From positions 156,023 through 186,662 of the forward strand of contig NW_003155256.1 in assembly GCF_000003605.2 (NCBI RefSeq): 30,640 nt of DNA, written 5' to 3'. Positions within the stretch are counted from its first letter, which is position 1. Each line of letters begins with the position of its first letter. This stretch comes from Saccoglossus kowalevskii. Taxonomy: Eukaryota; Hemichordata; Enteropneusta; Harrimaniidae. A program made the translations under genes and the position numbers. Of this stretch, positions 20,206-30,012 are shown piece by piece. The notes under the pieces are model-generated. The model was not told the origin of the DNA and did no database searches. It saw only the letters and a program-made list of their open reading frames with translations.

Positions 20206-21030
20206 TGATCTCGTTAAAATCTCTCCTTTCGTGAGATTTGAATGTATTTGTGATTGAGGGTGCTACTTGCCATATCGTTTGTGTTCATGCCTTGTTAGCA
20301 AAAGCTACTGCCATAACTGAGTATGATTTTTTGTGCAATTTTGAAAGAACAACTTTTGTCCCACTGGACAACCAGTTAATTTATTAAATTTTGAGCCCTG
20401 CATCTTTGAGTAAATGTACTGTATATCACACCATGCCCAAACTTAGTACACAGACAATTGTGTTCTTGTTTTATCTGTGTCTCAATCCAATCCAATACGG
20501 TCAACTGGCAGCCATTTTGTTTGATGTTTTAAGTAATTTTACATTCTGGGATTCATATGCACATGTATTTCCAATTCAAGATGGCTGAATGGTGGACATT
20601 TTGAATAATTAAACAAATTTGTCAAAAATAAGAATTGTTGTCATTCCAGAACCAGATGTTATTCATATATGGACTGATTCAACCTTGGTACATGTACATA
20701 TGTTGCATATTATGGAACCTTGATGCAAGTTGTTTTTAAATGAATGCTGAACGTGACTGATCACGTTTAAAATTCACATCACAGAGCTTTGGTGTGCAAA
20801 TGACCACCATTTTTCAAAATCAAGCATTTCCAGGAAATGAATCTTGGTCGTGTATTGATGGACTTTGTTAGATGAACTGTGTACATACATTATACATTGT
20901 GATATGATGCCTGTTACTTTGTTTTTCAGATTGTATTCAAAATGGCCAGCTGGTGAACATTTTGTTTTCATTTAATTGTTGTTCTGGAGCCATACTTCTC
21001 TGTCAAGCCTTGATAGATCATATTCTGATT
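20206..21030. repeat. Spacer between the two transposon copies with scattered ATGGCC..GGCCAT-type motifs
   Basis: Related words occur at 20499-20519 (GGTCAACTGGCAGCCATTTT), 20577-20603 (ATGGCTGAATGGTGGACATT) and 20938-20964 (ATGGCCAGCTGGTGAACATT). Relatives lie outside at about 22013-22034 and 26413-26437. They look like decayed copies of one dispersed or tandem repeat. No coding exon is supported. Confidence 0.4.
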
Positions 21031-21036
21031 TATATA

Positions 21037-21964
21037 CCGTACTCGACCGCGTTAGCGCCCATGCCCGGGCAAGCGCCCACCCCCCACTTTTGCGTATTTT
21101 TTATATTTGGAGTGTCATTCGGCAAAGCGCCCACCCCTTCATATTGCAACTAATTTAAAACTTGGTCTTGCATAACGAATCTTGGTAATCGTTTTTGTAT
21201 GATACAGCGTGGACATCGATCGCTGTGAACATGTTGTGAATGCGTAGAACATGGTAACCGTGTGTAAACTACGCTTCGACAATGACCTGTTAATACAAGT
21301 AAAATGCGATAAATATTTCATGCCATATTCAGTTCACCTCTCAAAAATGGCTAGTTACTACTAGTTTTTTGGAAAAACCATTTCGTTTATTCGCTGAAAT
21401 CAATTCCAACAGATCGTACTTCGACATCGATAATTCACTTCCGCATTATGTTATCGGAAAGTCTTCGGGAATTTCCGAAGAATTGCGTCAGTCAAAACAC
21501 AGCATTCTGATTAGTTAATAACCAACTTTGACCCATTAGGTCAAACGACGCTGCTGTAGGTCAAATCTGCAAATGCATCATGGCGGAAAGTGATTTTCAT
21601 CGAGAGTTTGCATACGATCCAACAACTTCGTCAGTGGAAATAATATATTGACAATTTTGACTTTGTCTGTGTTCCAACAGACTCAAACGTTTTTAATTCC
21701 GTAAATTATGGTGGTATGTAATTAATATTGTAATAAAATGTGCATATTTTTTGTGATCATTTCTGTTTCTTCATTGTGAAAATCAATGACGACGCAAATT
21801 AATTTAGTAATTTGATTTTCCCTCAAAGACGTAATCTGTCACTTGATGAATCAAAATTTTCATTTGCACTCTTTTTCGAGGGGGGTGCTCGGGTAAGCGA
21901 CCACCCCTACAAAATCGTGATTTTCTGAGTTGAGGCCCCTGGGCGCTAACGCTGTCGAGTACAG
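21037..21964. mobile_element. Non-autonomous DNA transposon, copy 2 (inverted relative to copy 1)
   Basis: The terminal inverted repeats are 25 bases with 2 mismatches: CCGTACTCGACCGCGTTAGC... at 21037 and the complement of CTGTACTCGACAGCGTTAGC... ending at 21964. TATATA flanks both ends (21031-21036 and 21965-21970), a target duplication of TA or TATATA. Subterminal GCGCCCACCCC-type words make the ends far more GC-rich than the host sequence. There is no transposase; the frames at 20953-21158 and 21804-22052 merely read through the ends. Confidence 0.8.
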
Positions 21965-22284
21965 TATATACATTATGCCACACATATGCAGATGTATTTG
22001 TTTGATGATCAGATGGCCAAGCAGTGGAATTTTTAAGAAGACAGGTCATCATGATTTAGAAAATTATGTTCACATGAATACCACCAAAATTTCATTTTGT
22101 GAAATTTGATACCATTAAAAATTAAACTTTTTACTACATTGTAGGCTACTTCAGGGATGGATCCAGAATTTTATTTCACCAGAAACCAAATTATTCAAAT
22201 CTTAAGATTTAAATCCAATGAATGCCTTTCTTTGTTCACTCTTGTACAATAAACAAATCTATCTTCACCAAAATTCATTTTTTG

Positions 22285-23449
22285 ACTCCCGTGTGCGAAG
22301 CACAAAAACGGAGTTTTGCAGTTAGTGTGTCTGTCTCTGTGTGTGTCTGTTCCACTGCTATCTCAAGAACCATACATCGGTTTTTGATGAAACTTGGTGC
22401 ATAGATGCTCTGGACCAATGCGCAGATTTGATTAGGTTTTGGTAAAAATCCATGCATTACCTAATTTGCATGATAATTAGCTGATTTTTAGCAGTTCCAT
22501 GACTGTTCCACTGATACTTGTATCTAAAGAACCACTCATTGGATTTTGATGAAACTTGGCACATAGATGCTCTGAACTAATGTGCAGATTTTATTAGTTT
22601 TGGGTAAAAATCTGTGGAATATTAATTACCTAATTTGCATAATGATTAATCAATTTTTGGCTTTTCCACTGATATCTCAAGTACTAATCATCACATTTCA
22701 ATAAAACTTGGTACATAGATATCATAGAACACTGCACAGATCTGATAGTTTTTAAGGTTATATCAGTACATATTAATTACCTAATTTGCATTATTAATTA
22801 ATTATCAGCATTTGATATTTCAAGTAGTAATCATCACATTTCAATGAAACTTAGTACATAGTTACTTAAGGACTGTGCAGAGACCTGATTAGTTTGGGGG
22901 TAAATATTTGTGCATATTAATAACCTAATTTGCATAATTAGTTATTTTTTTCCATGAATGTTCCACTGTTGTATAAAGAACCACTAATTGGATTTTAATG
23001 AAACTTTTAAAGAGTATTCATCACATTTCAATGAACCTAGGACTAAGCAGAGTCCCAATTAGTTTTTGGTAAATATTTATGCTTATTAATCACCTAATTA
23101 TAATAATTAATTAACACTGATATCTCAATTACTGATCATCACATTTGAATAAAATTTGGTACATAAATGCTTTAGGACAATAGACAGGCCCAATTAATTT
23201 TGGGTTGAAATTTGTTTTCATATTAATTCTCTAATAATAATTCATAGTTTTTTTGTTCTAATCACATTTCAATGAAACTTGGTACAAAGATATTACATTA
23301 CGCAGGCCTTATTAGTTTTACACTCAAATCTGTTCATATCAGTTACCTAATTTACATAATTAGTTTTTAGCTATTCCATCAATATCTCAAGTACAAGTAA
23401 TTTTGAATTAATTTTTAATGTGTCTTCAATACTCTCAGCACACCGGAGT
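22285..23449. mobile_element. Inverted-repeat element filled with about seven tandem units of about 150 bp
   Basis: ACTCCCGTGTGC (22285-22296) faces the complement of ACTCCGGTGTGC (23438-23449), 11 of 12 matching. Between them units share GATATCTCAAG, ATCATCACATTTCAATGAAA, CTTGGTACATAGAT, GATTAGTTTTGGGTAAA, ATATTAATTACCTAATTTGC and ATAATTAATTA. The ATGAAACTTGG anchor falls near 22387, 22549, 22700, 22843, 22997, 23148 and 23271, spacings of about 123-162. The left end also carries a TGTGTCTGTCTCTGTGTGTG run. A related but shorter copy is at 25795-26262. Confidence 0.7.
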
Positions 23450-24100
23450 TCTTTCTAAGCTTTCTTTGATTATAGATTAAATGCTATCATGACTGTAAGA
23501 ATAGTTACCAGGCGATGATTTGGTGTGGGCAGTTGTATGATTATCGTTTGTAACATACCATAAATTCAATCATAATGTTTGGATCAGAGGATATAGCTTC
23601 AGGCTAGCTTCATACAAGGTTGTGCTATGAACCATTTCAGAATTGGATCAACGTATCAAATTACCTGAAATGATTTGAGGAAATATTGAAATCGATAAAT
23701 ATACTTTGAGTGCCATGAATCGTCTGACGTAGTACTGAAAAGTTGATTGATATTTTAAGTTGGCTGCTTGTTATTAACCTTTGAAATGATTGATTTTCTT
23801 TATACAAACACTCAATATCATCTGTAGATAATTCCAATATAGGCATTGCTTTCTTGTAAGTACAACATTCATGTACTACCGTAAGTTCAGGAATAAACTT
23901 AATGACACTTTAGTGATGGGACTAATTAGTAAAAGCTCAGCAAATTTGAAATAACAAAAAATGAAATCAATAAAACTGTAATTTCCTTGTAGTATTAAGT
24001 CATGCATTATATTGAATTGAAAATTACTCAAAATACATAATTAGGATTCTGAATACACTTGAGGGAAAGAATCAAGAAATGTTTGTTCAACTTGTTCTTC
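23450..24100. other. No supported feature
   Basis: AT-rich sequence. A short acceptor/donor-flanked stretch at about 23826-23855 (CATCTGTAG ... CTTGTAAGT) is too short to call an exon. Confidence 0.35.
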
Positions 24101-24217
24101 TCATATTAGTATTTGTTCTGTTGCAAGGGAGTGCATGCCTATTAGAAGGGCTCTCCATCGTGCCCGGTCATCTATTCCCAGACAGCTGTCCTTATAGACT
24201 ACAAAACAAGATATTCC
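24101..24217 (-). pseudogene. Fragment of a LINE-type retrotransposon ORF (C-terminal end)
   Basis: A minus-strand frame ending at TGA (24103-24101) encodes KDSCLGIDDRARWRALLIGM. The order L-x-I-D, D-R-x-x-W-R, then a helix matches the extreme C-terminus of many non-LTR reverse transcriptase proteins (the D-R-x-x-W-R signature after the last conserved domain). Only about 38 residues are open, bounded upstream by a stop. It is likely an old 5'-truncated copy in the minus orientation; other origins cannot be excluded. Confidence 0.4.
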
Positions 24218-25163
24218 TCAGTGTCAATAAGATAAAGGTATCAAAGTAATGCGAGATGTGATCAAGATCTCTTGCATATTCAACTGTGATTTTGAAATCG
24301 CATTTCTAGGAATACCTAATGCAAATAATAGTTCTGTGAAAAAAATACTACATAGTATGTAACTTAATGTTTGTCTGGGGCTGCGTCTACTCACATACTC
24401 ATTGGCAATGCATGTACTGTGTGTTTTTTCATTAATATTTCTTATTTCTGGTTACATAATCACATTTTTCAAAGTGTACTGCTTTCTGTGCTGCCATTTG
24501 TTAAAATTCTCATCTACGTCACAGAACGTCTATGTTGCTAAAACACACTCCACTGCAGCATGTATTTCTATGGGTTCTACGCAACTGCTGTAGAAATGAC
24601 TTAAGTCGAAGAAACGTAACAAACTCAATTTTAAAGTAACCCTGAGCAACGAAATTTATAAATGTTGCACATACAGACGTAATCTTGTTACACTATTCAG
24701 TGTAGTCCCAACAGCTATATCAAAGTACTGTTTTTTGAGATAGAGTTTTCACTGTGATGGTTGTGAAAATGCCCGGATGACCGCAACGTGAATAGATTTT
24801 AATTGAGAAATGCATGGAATTTGCAATATCATAAGATTTTCATCACATACCGGTAGATATCAAAGGTAGAAGCCTACTCATAATTTTTTAGAAAATTGGT
24901 CATAAATTGCGTGACAATCATAGAGCTATTGTCCCATGGCACAATAAAATAGTGTTCTTTTGTGTGTTACAGTGATAGTTTTTTGAGAAACTTGCCCCAA
25001 TATTTTTAAAAAATCATTATTTTTAGTAAAATTTCATAGAACACAACATTTTATGAAAATTGAAAAATTGCATTTTGTGACGCTTTTTTAAACCCAGATT
25101 GTTTAAATATTTCAAGATAACGATCAGATAAGTACCCCATCATTACAATATTTATTTTTTCAG
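24218..25163. other. No supported feature
   Basis: AT-rich tract with no recognised coding or repeat signal on either strand. It ends in a good polypyrimidine tract and acceptor, TTTATTTTTTCAG, at 25151-25163. Confidence 0.35.
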
Positions 25164-25223
25164 CCTTTGTCACCAGCTGACAATTTTAGATATGACATAT
25201 TTTCTCTGCCAAAGGAACCTATG
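25164..25223 (+). CDS. Candidate internal exon, gene unknown
   Basis: A strong acceptor (TTTATTTTTTCAG) and a GTAAAAG donor at 25224 bound 60 bases that are open in phase 0, reading PLSPADNFRYDIFSLPKEPM. It cannot follow the exon at 15097-15157 directly, because phase 1 entry meets a stop, so an intervening exon would be needed. I do not recognise the peptide; it could be chance. Confidence 0.25.
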
Positions 25224-25794
25224 GTAAAAGCATTATTATAATAATACTTTAAAAATGGCAACTATCCACTAAAACACAACTTGCATTTTCTCAAAAATTA
25301 GGCTTGTGATCCTCAACATTTTTTAATATAATTATATTATTCTGGAGTGTGGTTTATTGTAAAATGAATAAATTTTCATTTATGAGTAGTTTTCTACCTT
25401 AAGACATTAAAATATATTTACATGTACATGGCATTATACATGTAGCTGTATATTGTGTGTTGCATAAACAAGAATATATTGATGTATTTTGTATGAATTC
25501 AGTGTAATCAGGTAACCATGCATGATACAGAGACTCTGTCACTTGTGCTGAAATGTCGACTTGGCATGTAGAGCAGCAAGAGAGAAACTGTACAGTACAA
25601 TAGTAGTGTACATGTACACCTGACAGCTTTAGGAAAGTATCTAGAGTTACATGCAGGTGTGCATGTTTGATCTTTAAGACTTAATCATACTGCATTGTTG
25701 TAATTTCATTTTATATTTTGGAATCAAATTGCATCATTATCCAAGCATTCAATGTAATCTTTTACTTTCCTACAAGAAGGTCTTGACATTTTTT

Positions 25795-26262
25795 ATTCCT
25801 GTGTGCAAAGAACACAGTGGCAGTCTTGCAGTAACTGTAAAAATTTTACATCCTTAAAAATAATTATTTTTTCAAAATCATGAATTTATAAAATAATTTA
25901 TGCAACTGATACAAAAACACACGTAGCTGTATCGATTTGGCAGCTCGTACTGACATAGGGTCAAGCAGTTATCCAATCAAAGACTTGAATTCATGCATCA
26001 ATTCATTATCTAATTTACATAAATCAGCCTATGATTGATGCATAGGAAGTTACTGCTGCAGTTTATGGTTTAAACTGTGCATATTAATTACACAATTTAT
26101 ATAAATTATCCAAAATGTTGTTGCTCCACTGATATTTGATGTGCTTTTTAATGAAACATACTTTGATGCTATGCTGTAATCCACTGATGAGATTAGGTTT
26201 AAATTAGGCAAAAATGAATGTTTTTGATATTTCATTTTTATTACTGCTCACAGATTCTGCAC
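25795..26262. mobile_element. Shorter relative of the 22.3-kb tandem-unit element
   Basis: It starts with TGTGTGCAAAGAACACAGTG and TCTTGCAGTAACTG, paralleling GTGTGCGAAGCAC and TTTTGCAGTTAGTG at 22291-22324. It ends with AACTGGGGTTCT, paralleling ACCGGAGTTCT. Unit words (CCACTGATATTTGA, TTAATGAAAC, ATATTAATTACACAATTT) recur once or twice. Confidence 0.5.
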
Positions 26263-27540
26263 TCAACTGGGGTTCTGTGATATTTGTTGTGTCTAGTCTC
26301 TATTTTCACATCACATCATGGCATACTGATGCACAAGTTTTTTTCGAACTTGGTGGAAGGATTTACCATTATTGGTAGTTGATGTACATCACTTTGATTC
26401 GTGAATCTAACTCAAAATGGTCAACTGCTGGCCATTTTACTTTTGACAAATAAATAATATTTTGACCTGAATGAAAAAAAAAGTATTTGCATGTGTGACC
26501 ATTAGCTATTTAATATTCATTATAAGCACAGCACTCTCATTGGGCTAGTGAGATCCTTGCCAGACATTCATGTATAACTCATACACGGTTTTTGTAATTC
26601 ACTTCAAACTTTATGTTTTTATGTCCGTCATGACACAAATACAATAATGTTATCTATCAAAGATGACTGCCTGCTGATTATTTTTCTTGTACACTTAAAT
26701 CATATTGGGCATGTGTTTGATTTTCTTCAAACTTAAAACTATAAACAAGATAGTGAATTTTATATATTTATCATGTTCAACATTTAGTACACAACAGGGA
26801 CTATGCATTACAAAATGCTTGTCTTCACAATTTTGACATTTCAAAAAGGATTAAGAAAATAGAATGAAATTATGGGGTTGCCATACTAAATTACTGGTAT
26901 CTACCATTTGGAAAACTTTATCGGCCTTAGCATGTGGCATTCTAATTGGTTAATGGCACACATGCCGGTCAACTATTGTGTCATGGCGGGTCTGTGTTTT
27001 TTTACCGATGCTATCAAGTGTTTAAAAACATTCTCTAATTATAAAACTACCAAAATCAAATATAACTTATAATTTATATCAAACAAAGAAGCAATAGTTC
27101 TTGCAAGGCATCATGACTATGTTGTGTTATATCGTAATTTAGATGATCATTGCAATAATATTCGTTATATCGTAATTTAGATGATCTTTGCAATAATATT
27201 CGTTCATTAAATGTAAATATTTTTAGAAGCTGATGACATGAATAATAAATTACAATCCACTGAATAATTACAATGTCAATTTTTTGAAGGAGAATGTTTT
27301 TTGTGGTATTAAATAAGATTATGCAACTCTTTACCATACTCTTGGCTACATGTCAATTGTGATTGTTTTGACTTTTTTTCAATAAATATTGCAACAATAG
27401 TAAATTTGTAGCAATGTTTAGTTTGCAGTATTTGCATTTTAAAATGTTTTGAGTTGTTTTATATTTAAATTCCAACTATTTTAAATTTTTCAGGAATTTT
27501 TGTGTTATTTAATGTCTAATTTTTATTTTTGTAAATTCAG
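26263..27540. repeat. Repeat-rich AT tract without gene
   Basis: It contains an imperfect hairpin AAAATGGTCAACTGCTGGCC at 26413-26432 (continuing ATTTT), and a block at about 26500-26565 (CATTAGCTATTTAATATTC ... GGGCTAGTGAGATCCTTGCC) that recurs at about 27733-27793. A 38-bp exact-but-one tandem duplication is at 27126-27201. The minus frame at 27074-27337 runs through that duplication and is not supported as a gene. Confidence 0.45.
27126..27201. repeat. Two-copy tandem duplication of 38 bp
   Basis: GTTATATCGTAATTTAGATG begins each copy (27126 and 27164); the copies differ at one base. Near identity implies a recent slippage or duplication event. Confidence 0.85.
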
Positions 27541-27609
27541 GGAGTATTTCTTGGATATCTTGGCTTACTCGTATCATGCAGACAAATACAAGTATACTAC
27601 ATTTATTAA
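27541..27609 (+). CDS. Candidate terminal exon with hydrophobic C-terminus, gene unknown
   Basis: An acceptor TTTTTATTTTTGTAAATTCAG (ending at 27540) precedes a 22-codon frame, GVFLGYLGLLVSCRQIQVYY..., with TAA at 27607-27609 and an AATAAA overlapping and following it (27609-27614). The hydrophobic run could end a membrane segment. It would fit in phase 0 after the candidate exon at 25164-25223, but no family is recognised and the signal may be fortuitous. Confidence 0.22.
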   Translation, partial: GVFLGYLGLLVSCRQIQVYYIY

Positions 27610-27732
27610 ATAAAAAATATAATTGAACAGATCTTTCAAAAAAAGTAATCTTATTGTGAAATTCGTATTTTCATACCTAAAAAAAAATAAACAAATGATA
27701 CTTGACTTGAATAAACCAAGCTCATTAATATG

Positions 27733-27793
27733 CATTAGCTCTTTAATATACACGAATGGCGAGCATTCCCAGTGGGCTGGTGAGATCCCTGCC
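27733..27793. repeat. Second copy of a dispersed repeat also at about 26500-26565
   Basis: CATTAGCTCTTTAATATACA ... CCAGTGGGCTGGTGAGATCC matches the earlier copy at roughly four of five positions. It abuts the minisatellite that begins at 27803. Confidence 0.55.
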
Positions 27794-27802
27794 TTTAATT
27801 CC

Positions 27803-28293
27803 TTTTGGGTGACCTTTAACCTCTTTGGTAACCTTTTACCCCCTTTTTGGGTGACATTTGACCCATTCTTGGGTCACCTTTGACCCCCCCTTCTTGGGTG
27901 ACCTTTGACCCCATTATTGGGTGACCTTTGCTCTACCCCTCTTGGGTGACCTTTGCTCCACCCCTCTTGGGTGAGCTTTTACCCCTTTGGTAACCTTTTA
28001 CCCCCTCTTGGGTGACCTTTGCTCCACCCCCTCTTGGGTGAGCTTTTACCCCTTTGGTAACCTTTTACCCCCTCTTGGGTGACATTTGACCCCCTTATTG
28101 GGTGACCTTTGCTCCACCCCCTCTTGGGTGACCTTTGCTCCACCCCCTCTTGGGTGAGCTTTTACCCCAGGAGTCATTTAACACCAGGTGACCTTTAACC
28201 CATTTTGTGCATTTAATCCTATTTCAGGTGACCTTTAGTCCTGCCCCTTCAGGTGACCTTTAGTCCTGCCCCTTCAGGTGACCTTCAACCCTT
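27803..28293. repeat. Minisatellite with GGTGACCTTTGACCCC-type units
   Basis: About twenty units of 20-27 bases are built on TTGGGTGACCTTTGACCCC, with variants ending TGCTCCACCCCC, GGTGAGCTTTTACCCC and GGTAACCTTTTACCCC. A longer compound (GAGCTTTTACCCCTTTGGTA and neighbours) is repeated at about 27970 and 28034, showing higher-order duplication. From about 28170 the units change to CAGGTGACCTTTAGTCCTGC. The strand is strongly C/T-rich. One unit at 27899-27911 is an exact DR1 nuclear-receptor element. The frame at 27623-27883 enters this array and is not a gene. Confidence 0.9.
27899..27911 (-). promoter_or_regulatory. Exact DR1 nuclear-receptor site inside the minisatellite
   Basis: TGACCTTTGACCC is the reverse complement of GGGTCA-A-AGGTCA, the DR1 consensus bound by HNF4, RXR heterodimers and COUP-TF. 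One-mismatch versions lie at 27852-27864, 27874-27886 and 28080-28092. Function is inferred only. Confidence 0.4.
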
Positions 28294-29790
28294 TGAGAAG
28301 CCCCAAACACATTTAATCCAACTCTGTAGCCTATAGAATTTGTTTAAGTTGTATTCATTTCATCCAAAATATTACAGAAAAATACATAAAAAGGCAAGTC
28401 ATCTTGAGTTAGTAATCTAGCCTTTCAGTTCACTGTGAATATCTGTCTCCTGTGAATATGAATGAGGCAAACATGGCTATATACATTTACCATAATACTA
28501 TTTTGCTGTCATCATGAAACACTGTTGATGTAATTGACAGGTCCTGTAATATATTGCCCGATTTGTGACCTATCTAGCGAAAATTAATTATTTCATCAAT
28601 TGTAAAGAGTCCCAAGAGAAGAGACTTATGAGCAGTCTGCTAGAAAATATCCATCTACGAATTAAAATAAATAAATATGCATGAAGTTCAGTATAGGATA
28701 TGTCATCATGCTACCACACTGAAGTGACGTTGATGATAATGTCATACTTTTGGTTTTATTAAGATTTGTGTGTTTTCAAGATTTTATTGTTTTTTTTTCG
28801 TTATGGCACTTCTCGCAGTGCATGTCTGCTTTCTCATTTTGTATGGTTGTATCTGGCTTTCGTTTTGAAAAAGGCTGTGTAATATGGTAGTGTGTGAAAT
28901 TGATATAATTTTGTCTTTTTAATTTTAAGTTACAGTGTAAATATGCTTTCTCACTAACAATTTAATGAAATTTACTGACCAGCCATGTTTGGGATCATGC
29001 AGTATCATACTTCATAAACTATGTGCTACATGTACAACGATATAGTGGTTTCCTGAGATTGTCAATAACATCCTGCCAAAGTTTTTTTTTTTTAATTTGA
29101 TCCAAATACATGTAGTAGGATGTACATTTAAAATGTAATTACAATAAGCAGTTATTGAATCATCAATGTACGCAGTTCAGGTAACTCTGCTGACATGCAA
29201 TTCTTATCATACGTCAAATGTACCCAAAAAGCAAAAATACTTTTAAATTATCTTTTCTATTGCATGAAAGTGCATGTACCTTGTCCAAATCTTTTACAAA
29301 ACATAAATAGGTATTTAGATACTTGGTAACTTAGCCTTATTATGTTTTGTGATTTGATTCTGAATGTCTGACTGTTGCTCATATTTTCAAGTGTCTTTAC
29401 TAACATGTACTTTTCTGACATGCTTGACTTACTAGTTTTTAAAGGCAATATGTAATAGATTTCATGCCTATTTTGTATTAGTTTTGTGTTTCACTGATTT
29501 TCCTTGTCATTCAAATACAAAAAAAACATTGATATGTGGTGATGGCCCTGCCCTGTATGCCATAGATATTGATGTACCCGGAGTCACCGTGCAAGCCAGG
29601 AATGGTGTTTGAAGTACAGACCCGACAGAAAGTATTTACGCACCTGTCATTTGATCGTTTTCGTAACTAAAAATAACAATTCCGGGTAACATGATGTGTT
29701 GACTTTAAAATATACTAAATTTAAGAAGAACTAGTGCATTTTAGTCAAAATAAAATGGTTGATTTGTGTCTAGTTTTTTTGGATGTAGAC
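28294..29790. other. No supported gene
   Basis: AT-rich tract. The minus frame at 29257-29448 matches nothing. No clear transposon end or promoter was seen, apart from the upstream region of the transposase described separately. Confidence 0.4.
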
Positions 29791-29841
29791 GTTTTTTCAG
29801 TGAGCGAAAATCGCAATGGTTAACTCTATGGGAGCGTGCTC

Positions 29842-29919
29842 ATTTGCATATCATTTGCATCTCATTAAAACTTCGCGCCATAAAACATGTGCGATAGTCG
29901 TGTCCTTTCTCATGCAAAT
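29842..29919. promoter_or_regulatory. Cluster of three octamer (ATGCAAAT) sites upstream of transposase
   Basis: ATTTGCAT occurs at 29842-29849 and 29853-29860, and ATGCAAAT at 29912-29919, all exact. They lie 90-170 bases before the transposase ATG, in the part that would be the element's 5' end. They may be binding sites for POU-domain factors or subterminal sites for the transposase. Confidence 0.45.
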
Positions 29920-30012
29920 TTGAACCAATTGGGAAGCTGAAATTATTTCAACACGCGCTTCTGGGCGGGAATACCTGTCAGTTGTAGTTCATGAATATTC
30001 CTAAATATTCCC

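Noticed and set aside
20953-21158. Two overlapping open frames with proline-rich APTP segments
   Set aside because: They read through the GCGCCCACCCC terminal sequence of transposon copy 2.
22285-23449. CRISPR-like array
   Set aside because: Units are about 150 bases, diverge along their whole length and lack short identical repeats with unique spacers; the context is eukaryotic.
27623-27883. Open frame with FWVTFDPF-type repeats
   Set aside because: The repeats are the translated minisatellite; there is no codon or splice evidence for a gene.
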